DNA of 64,000 nt, from positions 62,001 through 126,000 of the forward strand of contig NZ_LAJB01000007.1 in the NCBI RefSeq assembly GCF_000970685.1, read 5' to 3'. This DNA is from Domibacillus indicus. Its GTDB lineage: Bacteria; Bacillota; Bacilli; Bacillales; Domibacillaceae. A program made the position numbers and the translations under genes. Under the pieces are notes generated by a model. The model searched no databases and had not been told where the DNA came from. It saw only the letters and a program-made list of their open reading frames with translations. The stretch's first letter is position 1; every line of letters starts with the position of its first letter. Below, piece after piece: positions 24,590 through 35,812 of this stretch.

Positions 24590-25924
24590 TTAGTACATTG
24601 ACATGTACTGTTCGCGCTCCCAAGGGTGTACTTGTGTGCGGAACATATCCCATTCGATTTCTTTTGCTTCGATGAAGTGCTCAAGGATGTGCTCGCCCAG
24701 TGCGTCTTTGATTGTGTCGTTTTTCTTCAACACTTCAAGTGCTGCAGCAAGCGTAGCTGGAAGGTCGCGTAGGCCTTCTGCTTCGCGCTCTTCTTTATCC
24801 ATCGCGTAGATGTTGCGGTCTACTGGAGCTGGAGCTTCCATTTTGTTTTTGATACCGTCAAGGCCGGCTTTTAAAAGTACAGCCATTGCAAGGTATGGGT
24901 TCGCTGATGGGTCAACGGAACGTACTTCTACACGTGTGCTCATTCCGCGTGATGCCGGGATACGGATCAACGGGCTGCGGTTTTGGCCGGACCATGCAAC
25001 GTAGCAAGGTGCTTCGTAGCCAGGAACTAGGCGTTTGTAAGAGTTAACAGTCGGGTTGCAGATTGCTGTGAATGCTTCTGCATTTTTCACTGTACCTGCG
25101 ATAAACTGGTACGCTGTTTCGCTAAGTTTCAATTCGCCGCTTTCATCAAAGAATGCGTTTTGACCGTCTTTGAATAAAGACAAGTTCATGTGCATACCAG
25201 AACCGTTTACGCCGAACAATGGTTTTGGCATGAATGTTGCGTGCAGCCCGTGCTTGCGGGCAATTGTTTTAACAACCAGCTTAAATGTTTGGATATTGTC
25301 ACAAGCTGTGACAGCATCTGCGTATTTAAAGTCAATTTCGTGCTGCCCTGGTGCTACTTCGTGGTGAGAAGCTTCAATTTCAAAGCCCATTTCTTCAAGC
25401 TCAAGAACGATGTCGCGGCGGCAGTTTTCACCAAGATCTGTTGGCGCAAGGTCGAAATATCCACCGTTATCGTTTAGCTCAAGAGTTGGTTCACCTTTTT
25501 CATCTAATTTGAAAAGGAAGAATTCCGGCTCAGGCCCAAGATTGAAATCTGTGAATCCAAGCTCTTTCATTTCTTCTAATACACGTTTTAAGTTTGCGCG
25601 AGGATCGCCTGCGAATGGCTCGCCTTCAGGAGTGTAGATGTCACAAATTAAACGTGCTACTTTTCCTTTTTCAGCCGTCCAAGGGAATACAACCCAGGTG
25701 TCAAGATCCGGATAAAGCTGCATGTCAGATTCTTCGATGCGTACGAAGCCTTCGATTGAAGATCCATCAAACATCATTTTGTTATCCAGCGCTTTGTCAA
25801 GCTGGCTGACAGGAATCTCTACGTTTTTGATTGTGCCAAGAATGTCTGTGAACTGAAGACGAATGTATTTTACGTCTTGTTCTTTCGCTAAGCGTTGAAT
25901 GTCTTCACGTGTGTACTTACCCAT
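24590..25924 (-). CDS. glnA: Glutamine synthetase, type I-alpha
   Basis: 444 residues, the exact length of B. subtilis GlnA. It makes glutamine from glutamate, ammonia and ATP as a cytoplasmic dodecamer. The N-terminal beta-grasp domain includes [11 protein letters not shown] with R62, the residue tied to glutamine feedback. The catalytic domain has NGSGMHMN and the flap [20 protein letters not shown], whose Glu is also part of feedback control. No adenylylation insert, as expected for Firmicutes. In Bacillus feedback-inhibited GlnA also binds GlnR and TnrA. It is the second gene of the glnR-glnA operon, 47 bases after glnR, with its own terminator. Confidence 0.98.
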   Translation of the reverse strand: MGKYTREDIQRLAKEQDVKYIRLQFTDILGTIKNVEIPVSQLDKALDNKMMFDGSSIEGFVRIEESDMQLYPDLDTWVVFPWTAEKGKVARLICDIYTPEGEPFAGDPRANLKRVLEEMKELGFTDFNLGPEPEFFLFKLDEKGEPTLELNDNGGYFDLAPTDLGENCRRDIVLELEEMGFEIEASHHEVAPGQHEIDFKYADAVTACDNIQTFKLVVKTIARKHGLHATFMPKPLFGVNGSGMHMNLSLFKDGQNAFFDESGELKLSETAYQFIAGTVKNAEAFTAICNPTVNSYKRLVPGYEAPCYVAWSGQNRSPLIRIPASRGMSTRVEVRSVDPSANPYLAMAVLLKAGLDGIKNKMEAPAPVDRNIYAMDKEEREAEGLRDLPATLAAALEVLKKNDTIKDALGEHILEHFIEAKEIEWDMFRTQVHPWEREQYMSMY

Positions 25925-25971
25925 TTGTTATCCATTCCTCCTCGAATATGTAAACCTTGTATGGCAAAAGA

Positions 25972-26367
25972 TTAGTGGAAAAACCGACGGTCCATTCCAG
26001 AAGAGCGATTGAAGCGCCCTGCATTAATTAACTCCTTGCGAAGCAGCTTGCGCAGTTCTTCGTCGGTGAACTCTTTTTTCGATTTTACGCCACTACCTTT
26101 TGTTTCTAGTTCAACATCCTGTGTTTCGTCTTTCAGCAGGATCTTTTTTATCCCGGCCATATTGATGCCCTGGTCAAGAAGGTCTTTCACTTCAAGAAGA
26201 CGGTCAATATCGTTCAATGAATAGAGACGCCGGTTTCCATCAGAACGATCCGGGGTAATTAAATGATGCTGCTCATAATAGCGGATTTGCCTTGCGGTTA
26301 AATCTGTTAGTTTCATTACGGTTCCCATTGGAAAAAGCGGCATCGTCCGGCGTATTTGGCTGCTCAT
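25972..26367 (-). CDS. glnR: Nitrogen repressor GlnR (MerR family)
   Basis: 131 residues. The N-terminal winged helix has MKLTDLTARQIRYYEQHHLI, the MerR DNA-binding signature. The C-terminal tail (EFTDEELRKLLRKELINAGR ...) is the part through which feedback-inhibited glutamine synthetase activates GlnR. It represses glnRA and ureABC under nitrogen excess. Two GlnR boxes lie at its own promoter (26412-26451), giving autoregulation as in B. subtilis. Confidence 0.97.
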   Translation of the reverse strand: MSSQIRRTMPLFPMGTVMKLTDLTARQIRYYEQHHLITPDRSDGNRRLYSLNDIDRLLEVKDLLDQGINMAGIKKILLKDETQDVELETKGSGVKSKKEFTDEELRKLLRKELINAGRFNRSSGMDRRFFH

Positions 26368-26400
26368 GTTCTCCCCTCCTCTTTATCATCTGATACTCTT

Positions 26401-26429
26401 ACTATAAATCATGTTATTTCATTTGTCAA
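26401..26429 (-). promoter_or_regulatory. Sigma-A promoter of glnRA
   Basis: On the minus strand TTGACA (26424-26429), a 17-base spacer and TATAGT (26401-26406), 34 bases before glnR. Confidence 0.85.
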
Positions 26430-26451
26430 CATCGTGTTACCTTTTATCACA
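26412..26451. promoter_or_regulatory. Two GlnR/TnrA operator boxes
   Basis: 26435-26451 reads TGTTA-N7-TCACA, a full match to the TGTNAN7TNACA consensus. 26412-26428, read on the minus strand, is TGACA-N7-TAACA with one mismatch and overlaps the -35 box. The pair repeats the double-site layout of B. subtilis glnRA. Confidence 0.8.
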
Positions 26452-26477
26452 CTAATTTATATTTTTTTAAAAGGCTG

Positions 26478-27749
26478 TCAGATTTTTTTGGATTCTATCA
26501 ATGAGTCCACCGCGCTTGTAATGGCAATTTTCACATGCGCATACGTTAACCCGCCCTGGACATAAGCCGCATAAGGCGGGCGCAGCGGCCCGTCCGCTGT
26601 CAGTTCAATACTCGCTCCTTGAACAAAGGTGCCGGCTGCCATGATTACATCATCCTCATATCCCGGCATATAAGCAGGCTGGGGCGTTACGTGCGAATTT
26701 ACCGGCGAAGCAAATTGAATAGCCTGGCAAAAAGCGACCATCTTATCGCGGTCATCAAACTGGACTGCCTGAATCAAATCTGTTCGCGGCTCGTTCCAGG
26801 CAGGAACAGCTTTCATCCCGAATTGTTCGAGAAGTGCAGCGGTAAAAACGGCTCCTTTTAAGCTTTGGGCAACCACATGGGGTGCTAAAAACAGCCCCTG
26901 ATACATTTCCTGCAGGCTGTATAGGCTGGCCCCTGCTTCTGCACCAATTCCCGGCGATGTCATACGATAAGAACAGCTTTCTACAAACTGTTTTTTGCCA
27001 GCAATGTACCCGCCCGTTTTAGCGAGGCCGCCGCCCGGATTTTTAATAAGCGATCCGGCCATTAAGTCAGCGCCGACATGAAGCGGTTCTGCCCGCTCTA
27101 CAAACTCGCCGTAGCAATTATCAACAAAAACGACCGCGTCCGGTTTAATTTCTTTTACGAAAGATACCATTTCTTTTATTTCTTCTATTGTAAACGAAGG
27201 ACGGACAGCGTATCCTTTTGACCGCTGAATCGCGATCATTTTTGTTTTTTCATTGATACTGCTTCGAATTCCCGCAAAATCCGGGCGGCCCTGTTCATTC
27301 AGGTCAACATGCTTATACGTAATCCCGAAATCCCGAAGCGAACCGTTTGAAGGGCCGTTAACACCAATAATTTCATCCAATGTGTCATATGGCTTGCCCG
27401 TTATATACAGCAATTCATCTCCCGGCCGCAAAATGCCGAATAACGAAATCGTAATGGCATGAGTGCCGGAGATAATTTGCGGGCGGACGAGCGCGCTTTC
27501 TCCGCCAAATACATCGGCATACACGTTTTCGAGCGTTTCTCGTCCTGCATCGTCATATCCATAGCCCGTTGAAGGGGTGAAGTGAAAGTCGCTTACCTGG
27601 TTTTTTTGAAAGCTTTGCAGAACGCGGAACTGATTGTACTCCGCTGTTTCTTCTATCTGCCGTTGAATATCGGCAATTTTTGTTTCGGCCCCGGTCGCTT
27701 TTTCGCGAATGATAGAGCCATTTTTCAGTAAATCAAACATGCTTGTCAT
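26478..27749 (-). CDS. ynbB: Methionine gamma-lyase family protein (YnbB type, PLP-dependent)
   Basis: 423 residues from the ATG at 27749, chosen because AGGAG lies just before it; the longer frame to 27860 has no ribosome site. PLP-dependent fold type I. The glycine-rich loop region (ALVRPQIISGTHAITISLFG) and the cofactor Lys in SLIKNPGGGLAKTGGYIAG are visible. The family is often labelled aluminium-resistance protein or methionine gamma-lyase-like; the true reaction is not established. In B. subtilis ynbB likewise sits just upstream of glnR. It faces a divergent TRIC-channel gene. Confidence 0.9.
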   Translation of the reverse strand: MTSMFDLLKNGSIIREKATGAETKIADIQRQIEETAEYNQFRVLQSFQKNQVSDFHFTPSTGYGYDDAGRETLENVYADVFGGESALVRPQIISGTHAITISLFGILRPGDELLYITGKPYDTLDEIIGVNGPSNGSLRDFGITYKHVDLNEQGRPDFAGIRSSINEKTKMIAIQRSKGYAVRPSFTIEEIKEMVSFVKEIKPDAVVFVDNCYGEFVERAEPLHVGADLMAGSLIKNPGGGLAKTGGYIAGKKQFVESCSYRMTSPGIGAEAGASLYSLQEMYQGLFLAPHVVAQSLKGAVFTAALLEQFGMKAVPAWNEPRTDLIQAVQFDDRDKMVAFCQAIQFASPVNSHVTPQPAYMPGYEDDVIMAAGTFVQGASIELTADGPLRPPYAAYVQGGLTYAHVKIAITSAVDSLIESKKI

Positions 27750-27889
27750 GTACTCGCTCCTACTTTCTTTTTCACTTGTTTTATCATAGCAAAATCCTTG
27801 TTTTCTTGAAAGAAAAAGTAGCTGTAAGGACGCGGATGGTTTATAATAATACCCGAACATTAAACATTTTGGATGAAGGAAGGTTCGGA

Positions 27890-28498
27890 ATGGATATTAC
27901 GTGGGATGTTTTCACGGTGATCGGCACGGTCGCCTTTGCGATTTCAGGCGCAATTGTCGCAATGGAAGAAGAATACGACTTATTTGGTATTTATATATTG
28001 GGAATGATTACCGCCTTTGGCGGCGGGGCAATTCGGAATTTATTAATCGGCGTGCCCGTTTCTGCTTTATGGGAGCAGGGAGAGTTTTTTACGATTGCGG
28101 CGCTTTCCATTACAGCGGTTATTTTATTTCCGCAAAACCTGCTTCGCCACTGGCCGGTTTGGGGGAATTTTTTTGATGCGATCGGGCTTGCTGCTTTTGC
28201 TGTGCAGGGAGCTCTGTACGCGGCTGGAATGAATCATCCGCTTAGCGCGGTGGTAGTGGCGGCGGTATTAACAGGAAGCGGCGGCGGTCTTGTCCGGGAC
28301 ATTCTGGCACAAAGAAAGCCGGCTTTGCTTCGCGATGAGGTGTACGGGGTATGGGCAGCACTCGCCGGCCTCATTATTGCGGTCGGCGGCGCTGAGACAC
28401 CGGCACAGCTTATTGTTTTATTTCTGTTTATAACCGTACTTCGAATTATTTCCTATAAATACGGCTGGCATTTGCCAAAAAGAACCGTTAAATTATAA
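27890..28498 (+). CDS. TRIC-family cation channel (UPF0126)
   Basis: 202 residues from the ATG at 27890, just after GGAAGG; the longer in-frame extension to 27743 overlaps the divergent gene. Seven hydrophobic helices form two repeated halves, each with a Gly-rich kink: ITAFGGGAIRNLL and LTGSGGGLVRDIL. These are the marks of the trimeric intracellular cation channel family. Bacterial members conduct potassium and other monovalent cations; the physiological role in bacilli is unclear. It ends in a strong terminator shared with the opposing tetR-type gene. Confidence 0.88.
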   Translation: MDITWDVFTVIGTVAFAISGAIVAMEEEYDLFGIYILGMITAFGGGAIRNLLIGVPVSALWEQGEFFTIAALSITAVILFPQNLLRHWPVWGNFFDAIGLAAFAVQGALYAAGMNHPLSAVVVAAVLTGSGGGLVRDILAQRKPALLRDEVYGVWAALAGLIIAVGGAETPAQLIVLFLFITVLRIISYKYGWHLPKRTVKL

Positions 28499-28526
28499 CA
28501 GCCGCCTTTATGGCTGTTTTTTTTTG
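28497..28526. terminator. Bidirectional terminator
   Basis: ACAGCC/GGCTGT stem with T9 on the plus strand. A long A run to the right can serve the minus-strand gene. Confidence 0.8.
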
Positions 28527-28549
28527 CAAAAAAAAAAAACAGCTCCTCC

Positions 28550-29185
28550 TTATTGGACGGACTCTGTTTTTAAAAGAAACTTGTCGCCTTTTCCCGCTTC
28601 CATTGCCTCTTCGGTTAAAAGCGAATGCAGCATCATATCATTGAAAATGCGGGCGATTTCTTCAAGCGAAAGCTCTCCTTCTTTTTTAAACCATTTATAC
28701 ATCCAGTTAATCATTCCCATGATGGCCATGGTGGAAATTTGCGCGGGAACTTCCTGCCGAAAATCGCCGCTTTCCTGGCCTTCACGGATAATTTGCAGAA
28801 GAAGCTGGCGGTACTGGTCACGTTTTTCATTAATTTGTTTTTCAAAGTCGCCTTTTAAATAAGTGCTTTCCTGGTAAAACACCGTGATATGCGGCTTATA
28901 TAAATCAAATATTGTAGTAAAAGACGTAATTATGCCGCACATTCTAGAGACCGGATCGGTTTCTTTATCGTAGGATTCTTTGGCTTTATTCAGCAGATAC
29001 GAAATAAACACATCATGTATATGATACAGCAGTTCATCCTTTGATCGGAAATTATGATAAAATCCGCCTTTTGATGTACCGCATTTATCCACAATTTGAT
29101 CGACGGTTACACCATGGTAGCCATGTGTTTCAAACATAATTAAAGCGGTTTCAATGATTCTTTCTTTCACGGGCTTTTTTTTCAT
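28550..29185 (-). CDS. TetR/AcrR-family transcription regulator
   Basis: 211 residues from the ATG at 29185, eight bases after AAAGGA. The longer frame starts at 29206. The N-terminal HTH (KERIIETALIMFETHGYHGV ... GGFYHNFRSKDELL) is the classical TetR DNA-binding domain. The C-terminal part is the ligand-binding helical domain. Similar proteins in Bacillus control fatty-acid degradation or efflux genes; no target can be deduced because the neighbours (TRIC channel, spoVK) are not typical targets. Confidence 0.9.
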   Translation of the reverse strand: MKKKPVKERIIETALIMFETHGYHGVTVDQIVDKCGTSKGGFYHNFRSKDELLYHIHDVFISYLLNKAKESYDKETDPVSRMCGIITSFTTIFDLYKPHITVFYQESTYLKGDFEKQINEKRDQYRQLLLQIIREGQESGDFRQEVPAQISTMAIMGMINWMYKWFKKEGELSLEEIARIFNDMMLHSLLTEEAMEAGKGDKFLLKTESVQ

Positions 29186-29222
29186 TGTCATCATCCTTTT
29201 CGACATTTTACCATATGTGCCA

Positions 29223-30131
29223 TTATGGTGACAATTGAAAATCCTCCCCTTTCAGCAATTTCAAATCTTTTTTCGTATATATGGACTGTGTCATTAACCG
29301 GAGAGCCTGGCGCCGTGCCGCCTTTTCAATAAGTGTCCGGATATTTCGGCCATTCGCAAATCGAAACCCGCTGTGCCGTTTTTCCTGTTCAATAATAGCG
29401 GTTAAAGCATACCGGCCGTGCCGGTCAATTTCGTATTTCTTTTCTGCTGCAATCACCTCTGCTATTTGCAGCAGTTCATCTACCGAATAGTCAGGAAAGT
29501 GGTGAATAAGAGGAAAACGTGATTGGAGGCCGGGATTCATTGACAAAAAATGCGCCATCTCGCGCGGATATCCGGCCAGTATTAAAATAAAGCTGTTTTG
29601 GTGATCCTCCATTTGCTTGACGAGCGTATCAATTGCTTCTTTTCCAAAATCTTTTTCCCCGCCGCGCGCAAGCGAGTACGCTTCATCAATAAACAGAACC
29701 CCTCCAAGCGCTTTTTTCACGAGATCACGTGTTTTTTGAGCAGTATGGCCAATGTATTCCCCCACAAGATCCGCCCGTTCCGCTTCGATAAACTGGCCCT
29801 TTTCTAACAGGCCGAGCCGCTTAAACATCGAAGCGATAAGCCGTGCTGCCGTTGTTTTACCGGTTCCCGGATTGCCTGTAAACAACATATGAAGCATCTG
29901 GCCCTTTGTTTCAATTCCTGCTTCCATTCGCTTTTTGCTTATATAGGCGGCTGCATAAAGCTCTCGTACAAGAGTTTTTAAACCGTTTAGCCCAATTAGT
30001 GTATCCATTTCCTGTTCAATAGAGCGCAGAAGGCCATGTTCTGGCTGATCCGGCCATTCTGCCGCTTGTACTGGCTTTTCTTTTGGATTCAGGACGACAT
30101 GAATACGGCCCTCTTTATTTGTCTGTTTCAT
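29223..30131 (-). CDS. spoVK: Stage V sporulation protein K, AAA ATPase
   Basis: 302 residues with one AAA domain: Walker A GNPGTGKTT at 86-94, Walker B VLFIDEA at 145-151, and a sensor/Arg region SRFPLIHHFPDYS. SpoVK is needed for spore maturation and is related to the CbbX remodelling ATPases. It sits beside hfq, as in B. subtilis. Start after GGAGG. Confidence 0.93.
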   Translation of the reverse strand: MKQTNKEGRIHVVLNPKEKPVQAAEWPDQPEHGLLRSIEQEMDTLIGLNGLKTLVRELYAAAYISKKRMEAGIETKGQMLHMLFTGNPGTGKTTAARLIASMFKRLGLLEKGQFIEAERADLVGEYIGHTAQKTRDLVKKALGGVLFIDEAYSLARGGEKDFGKEAIDTLVKQMEDHQNSFILILAGYPREMAHFLSMNPGLQSRFPLIHHFPDYSVDELLQIAEVIAAEKKYEIDRHGRYALTAIIEQEKRHSGFRFANGRNIRTLIEKAARRQALRLMTQSIYTKKDLKLLKGEDFQLSP

Positions 30132-30171
30132 GCGGCGTCCCTCCTTTATAGGAAGGATATGCGCATATACG

Positions 30172-30200
30172 AAAAAAAGACCCGCTTTCAGCAGGCCCTT
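30172..30200 (-). terminator. Terminator after hfq
   Basis: GGCCTGC/GCGGGTC stem (two wobble pairs), loop TGAAA, then T7 on the minus strand. It separates hfq from spoVK. Confidence 0.75.
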
Positions 30201-30209
30201 TGATGCTTC

Positions 30210-30443
30210 TTATTCCTGTTCTTCAAAATTCAAGCTGACACTGCGTTGAGGAGCAAATGTTGAAATGGCGTGCTTAAATACAAGCTGCTGCTTGCCATCG
30301 GTTTCCACAAGAACGGTAAAGTTATCGAACCCTTTAATGAGGCCGCGCAATTGAAATCCATTCAATAAAAATACAGTAACCATCGTGTTTTCCTTACGCA
30401 GCTGGTTCAAAAACTGGTCTTGAATGTTAATCGGCTGTTTCAT
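30210..30443 (-). CDS. hfq: RNA chaperone Hfq
   Basis: 77 residues, the short Gram-positive form with almost no C-terminal tail. The Sm1 motif ([20 protein letters not shown]) and Sm2 motif ([10 protein letters not shown]) are complete. It forms a hexamer that binds small RNAs and A-rich RNA; in Bacillus its role is modest. It follows miaA, the usual order. Confidence 0.97.
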   Translation of the reverse strand: MKQPINIQDQFLNQLRKENTMVTVFLLNGFQLRGLIKGFDNFTVLVETDGKQQLVFKHAISTFAPQRSVSLNFEEQE

Positions 30444-30486
30444 GCTTCGTTCCTCCTCTTTCTATCTCAATCCATTATTACTAATT

Positions 30487-31428
30487 CTACCTTATATTCA
30501 GCTTTCCTGCCAGCAGTGAGCAAATTTGTTGTTTTTTTTCATCTCGTGTCCGTTCATCGGTTACATCAAACCAGTTAATATCCATTTTATTGCGGAACCA
30601 GGTCAGCTGGCGTTTGGCGTAACGGCGCGAATTTTGTTTTAACACTGCCGCCGCTTCTTCAAGCGTCTGCTCGCCGCGCAAATATGGAAAAAGCTCTTTA
30701 TAGCCGATTGCCTGAACCGCCGGCGCGTTTTTTAGCTTCATTTCAAACAGCCATCTTGCTTCCTCTATAAGACCTGCCTCAATCATAAGGTCAACCCGCC
30801 GGTTAATCCTATCATACAAAACAGCCCGGTCCATTGTTAAGCCGATCATTGCATTTTCATACTTTTCATCCGGTGCTGCAAGCCGCTTTTGTTTGGACGC
30901 CGGCTCACCCTTCAGCCGGTAAATTTCAAGAGCCCGGATAGTCCGTCTTACATTGTTCGGATGAAAAGAAGCAGCGGCTTCCGGGTCCACTCCCTTTAAT
31001 TGTTCATACAGTGCCCCGGGTCCGATTTTTTGCGCTTCTGCTTCAAGCTCTTTACGGACTGTTTCATCCGTGCCGTCCTCGCTAAATTGGTAGTCATACA
31101 GAACAGATTGAATATAGAGGCCGGTGCCGCCGCAAATAATCGGCAGTTTTCCCCGTGCGTTAATATCAGCGATTTTTTCACGGGCAAGCTGCTGGAACTC
31201 GGCAGCTGAAAAAGGTTCATCCGGATTTTTAATATCAATTAAATGATGGGGAACCCCCTCCATCTCTTCTCTGGTTACTTTTGCGGTTCCAATCGAAAGA
31301 CCGCGGTAAATCTGCATCGAATCCCCGCTGATCACTTCTCCATCAAATCGCTTTGCTAAATGGATGCTTAAATCCGTTTTACCGGATGCTGTCGGTCCAA
31401 TGACGACAGCCACTTTATCTTTTTTCAT
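30487..31428 (-). CDS. miaA: tRNA dimethylallyltransferase
   Basis: 313 residues. The P-loop GPTASGKT is at 11-18 and the DSMQIYRG substrate motif near 36-43. The enzyme adds dimethylallyl to A37 of tRNAs that read UNN codons. The product is then methylthiolated by MiaB, whose gene is at 42906-44441 in this window. It lies between glpD and hfq. Confidence 0.97.
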   Translation of the reverse strand: MKKDKVAVVIGPTASGKTDLSIHLAKRFDGEVISGDSMQIYRGLSIGTAKVTREEMEGVPHHLIDIKNPDEPFSAAEFQQLAREKIADINARGKLPIICGGTGLYIQSVLYDYQFSEDGTDETVRKELEAEAQKIGPGALYEQLKGVDPEAAASFHPNNVRRTIRALEIYRLKGEPASKQKRLAAPDEKYENAMIGLTMDRAVLYDRINRRVDLMIEAGLIEEARWLFEMKLKNAPAVQAIGYKELFPYLRGEQTLEEAAAVLKQNSRRYAKRQLTWFRNKMDINWFDVTDERTRDEKKQQICSLLAGKLNIR

Positions 31429-31481
31429 GTTGTTTCACAGCCTTTGTTTATAAGTATCCTTATTATAGCGGATACCGGCTG

Positions 31482-33104
31482 TTACGAACAGGCGGCGATT
31501 TCTGCTTCAAGCTCCGCGGCATGTTTTGCTTTTTCTTCATCTGTCCAATTGAAAAGCCGGGCCATTTTTTCGATAACCTGTTCCTTATATGCTAGAACTG
31601 TTTCAATATCAAACAGCAGCGCTCCCGTTCGGCGTATAAAAAAGTCAGCTGGCGTGTAGGCCATTTCTTCGTTGATTGCATACAGGAGCTGTGCATTCAA
31701 AATTGTAGGAAGTTCACTTTTCTCGTTATAAGAAAATAGTTTTTCGGCATTTGAGCCATACATACGCACGATTTTTTCCGCTTCAGCTTCTGTAAAGCCT
31801 TTCGCAGCACCGGCTGCTGCTTTTGATTTGATATAAGCCGGGAAGCCGTCCGAGCCTCCTACGTCACCTCCTGAAATCGGCAGTTGCTTTGTTTCAGAAG
31901 GGCTGTATAAAATGCCTTTTTCCTCTTTCAGCCGCTGTGCCACCCGGTCGACTATCGTCTCAGCCATTTTCCGGTAGCCGGTTAATTTTCCGCCGGCAAT
32001 GGTCAGCAAGCCGGATTCCGTTTCCCAGATTTCGTCTTTTCGGGATATTTCAGAGGGATCTTTTCCTTCTTCATAAATAAGCGGGCGGACTCCAGCCCAG
32101 GATGATTCGATGTCTCTCTCCGTTACACGAACCTGAGGAAACATAAACCGGATGGCATCCAATAAATAGCCGCGGTCTTCTTCTGTTACGTCCGGCCGGA
32201 TCGGATCTGTGTTATAAAATGTATCTGTTGTGCCAACATATGTTTTTCCTTCACGCGGAATCGCAAATACCATCCGTTTATCGGGTGTATCAAAATACAC
32301 AGCCTGGTGCAGCGGGAAAACGGACTCATCAAGCACAATATGCACCCCTTTTGTCAGGCGCAGGTGCTTTCCATTTTCACTGCCGTCTTTTTTTCGCACT
32401 TCATCAACCCAGGGACCTGCTGCGTTAATCACTTTTGCAGCAGAGATGGCCAGCGGCTCTTTTGTCAGCTGGTCAACTGCTTTAATGCCGGTCACTTTGC
32501 CCTTTTCATACGTAAACCCATCTGCTTTTACATAGTTTAAGCAAATCGCTCCTTTTTCAGCAGCTTTTTTCATTACCTCTATTGTCAGTCGCGCATCATC
32601 CGTTCGGTATTCTACGTAGTAACCTCCCCCTTTTAGTCCTTCTTTTTTTACAAGCGGCTCCTTTTGAAGGGTTTCCTCCGCAGAAAACATTTTCCGGCGT
32701 TCTGACCGCTTCACCCCTGCTAAAAAGTCATAAACCCGAAGGCCCAGTGAAGTTGAAAGCGGACCGAACGTGCCGCCCTCATGAAACGGAAGCAGCATCC
32801 ACTCCGGCGTCGTAACATGAGGGCCGTTTTCGTAAACAATCGCCCGTTCTTTTCCGACCTCCGCGACCATTTTGACTTCAAACTGCTTTAAATAACGCAG
32901 ACCCCCATGAACCAATTTTGTTGAACGGCTGGACGTGCCTGCCGCAAAATCCTGCATGTCCACTAAAGCGGTTTTCATGCCGCGCATCGATGCATCAAGA
33001 GCGATTCCTGCGCCGGTAATGCCGCCGCCGATAACAAGCACATCGAATTGTTCTGCCTGCAGTGCTTTAATTTGTTCTGCACGCTCATAATTTGTAAAAC
33101 TCAT
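31482..33104 (-). CDS. glpD: Aerobic glycerol-3-phosphate dehydrogenase
   Basis: 540 residues. The FAD-binding dinucleotide fold ([19 protein letters not shown]) starts at residue 24. The C-terminal DAO_C domain ([16 protein letters not shown] ...) is complete. It oxidises glycerol-3-phosphate to dihydroxyacetone phosphate at the membrane and passes electrons to menaquinone. A terminator-type leader at 33154-33208 lies before it, so expression should depend on GlpP antitermination. Start after AAGGGGATG. Confidence 0.96.
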   Translation of the reverse strand: MSFTNYERAEQIKALQAEQFDVLVIGGGITGAGIALDASMRGMKTALVDMQDFAAGTSSRSTKLVHGGLRYLKQFEVKMVAEVGKERAIVYENGPHVTTPEWMLLPFHEGGTFGPLSTSLGLRVYDFLAGVKRSERRKMFSAEETLQKEPLVKKEGLKGGGYYVEYRTDDARLTIEVMKKAAEKGAICLNYVKADGFTYEKGKVTGIKAVDQLTKEPLAISAAKVINAAGPWVDEVRKKDGSENGKHLRLTKGVHIVLDESVFPLHQAVYFDTPDKRMVFAIPREGKTYVGTTDTFYNTDPIRPDVTEEDRGYLLDAIRFMFPQVRVTERDIESSWAGVRPLIYEEGKDPSEISRKDEIWETESGLLTIAGGKLTGYRKMAETIVDRVAQRLKEEKGILYSPSETKQLPISGGDVGGSDGFPAYIKSKAAAGAAKGFTEAEAEKIVRMYGSNAEKLFSYNEKSELPTILNAQLLYAINEEMAYTPADFFIRRTGALLFDIETVLAYKEQVIEKMARLFNWTDEEKAKHAAELEAEIAACS

Positions 33105-33153
33105 TGAAAGTCATCCCCTTATGCTGGTCTCTTTTTTTATACCCCGAATAAGC

Positions 33154-33208
33154 AAAAAGAGACCTGAAAGAACAAAACAGCTTTTGCTGCCTTGCTTTCA
33201 GGTCTCTC
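33154..33208 (-). promoter_or_regulatory. GlpP-type terminator/antiterminator leader of glpD
   Basis: A long inverted repeat: AGAGACCTGAAAG pairs with CTTTCAGGTCTCT (about 33195-33207 and 33158-33170), with a T run after it on the minus strand, 50 bases before glpD. B. subtilis glpD has the same arrangement, overcome by GlpP with glycerol-3-phosphate. It also acts as the end of glpK. Confidence 0.8.
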
Positions 33209-33256
33209 CTATTTCTCCGGACAATATATTAACTTGATTCTATTTTATCATTGCTG

Positions 33257-34747
<1,491 letters not shown>

Positions 34748-35572
34748 TTAAAAGTCCCCCTTATTTATATGCAGCTGAACAGCTGTACCTGCTGATACCA
34801 GTTTTATTATCATTACCAGGCCGGCAGATACCGCCAGTGCAGCATAAAATGCACCGGCTCCTTCGTTCAGAAAAAACCCTTTATAGAAAAACGCGGCAAG
34901 TACGGCGCCGATAATCGGACCGGCTACAGGAATCCACGCATATCTCCAATTGGACCTGCCTTTTCCGGGAATTGGAAGCATGAAGTGAGCAATCCGCGGT
35001 CCAAGATCCCGGGCTGGATTAATCGCATATCCCGTTGTGCCTCCGAGTGACAGGCCGATTGCAATGATTAAAAAGCCGACAATCAGCGGATTTAAACCAT
35101 CGGAAAATTTATTAGCGCCGATTGTCAATAATCCGAGAATCAATACAAACGTTCCGATCGCCTCACTGATTATGTTGGCATAGGGGCGGTCAACTGCCGG
35201 TGAAGTAGCGAAAACTCCCAGCTTAACCCCTGCATCTTCTGTTTCTTTCCAGTGCGGCAGGAAATGCAGGAACACAACAGCAGAACCGATAACAGCACCA
35301 ATCATTTGTGCTGTTATATATAATACAACATCCGTCCATGGAAACGAACCTGTAATGGCAAGGGCAATGGTAACCGCTGGATTTAAATGGGCTCCGCTTA
35401 CTCCGCCAACTGCGTAAACGGCCATTGCAACAGCAAGTCCCCAGCCAAACGCAATAACAATCCAGCCTCCGCCGTTTGCAAATGATTTTTTCAAGCTTGT
35501 ATTCGCACACACACCTGCCCCTAACACAATAAGCATTGCCGTTCCAATTAATTCCCCCATAAATGGTGTCAT
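34748..35572 (-). CDS. glpF: Glycerol uptake facilitator
   Basis: 274 residues with six transmembrane segments and two half-helices carrying NPA: LNPAVTIALAI and INPARDLGPR. The Asp after the second NPA-R is the mark of glycerol-conducting aquaglyceroporins. It is the first gene of glpFK, under a promoter with a cre box and behind a terminator-type leader. Confidence 0.95.
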   Translation of the reverse strand: MTPFMGELIGTAMLIVLGAGVCANTSLKKSFANGGGWIVIAFGWGLAVAMAVYAVGGVSGAHLNPAVTIALAITGSFPWTDVVLYITAQMIGAVIGSAVVFLHFLPHWKETEDAGVKLGVFATSPAVDRPYANIISEAIGTFVLILGLLTIGANKFSDGLNPLIVGFLIIAIGLSLGGTTGYAINPARDLGPRIAHFMLPIPGKGRSNWRYAWIPVAGPIIGAVLAAFFYKGFFLNEGAGAFYAALAVSAGLVMIIKLVSAGTAVQLHINKGDF

Positions 35573-35641
35573 TTCACCCTCATCCCTTCTTCTTGATTTT
35601 TGCCTTTTGATGTGCCCCGGATCACATTAAAGGCGGGAACG

Positions 35642-35684
35642 AAAAAAACTCACACTGATCCCCTGTAAAGGTGTCAATGTGAGT
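35642..35684 (-). promoter_or_regulatory. GlpP-type terminator leader of glpFK
   Basis: ACTCACA...TGTGAGT inverted repeat followed by T7 on the minus strand, between the promoter and glpF. It matches the expected GlpP target layout. The glpP gene is in the window (36782-37342). Confidence 0.75.
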
Positions 35685-35723
35685 CTCCATGTTCTCGGTC
35701 ACAAATTTATGAACTTGTTGTTT

Positions 35724-35752
35724 ATCATAACGGCATTTGGAAGCGTTGTCAA
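35724..35752 (-). promoter_or_regulatory. Sigma-A promoter of glpFK
   Basis: Minus strand TTGACA (35747-35752), 17 bases, TATGAT (35724-35729). Confidence 0.85.
35737..35751. promoter_or_regulatory. CcpA cre box over the glpF -35 region
   Basis: TTGGAAGCGTTGTCA fits the cre consensus WTGNAANCGNWNNCW at every fixed position and overlaps the -35 box. It predicts glucose repression of glycerol uptake. Confidence 0.8.
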
Positions 35753-35812
35753 TTATTTTTTATTGTTGAAGAAAGGGAATAACGGGTATAAGGAAACAAA
35801 GGGGGAATAGTA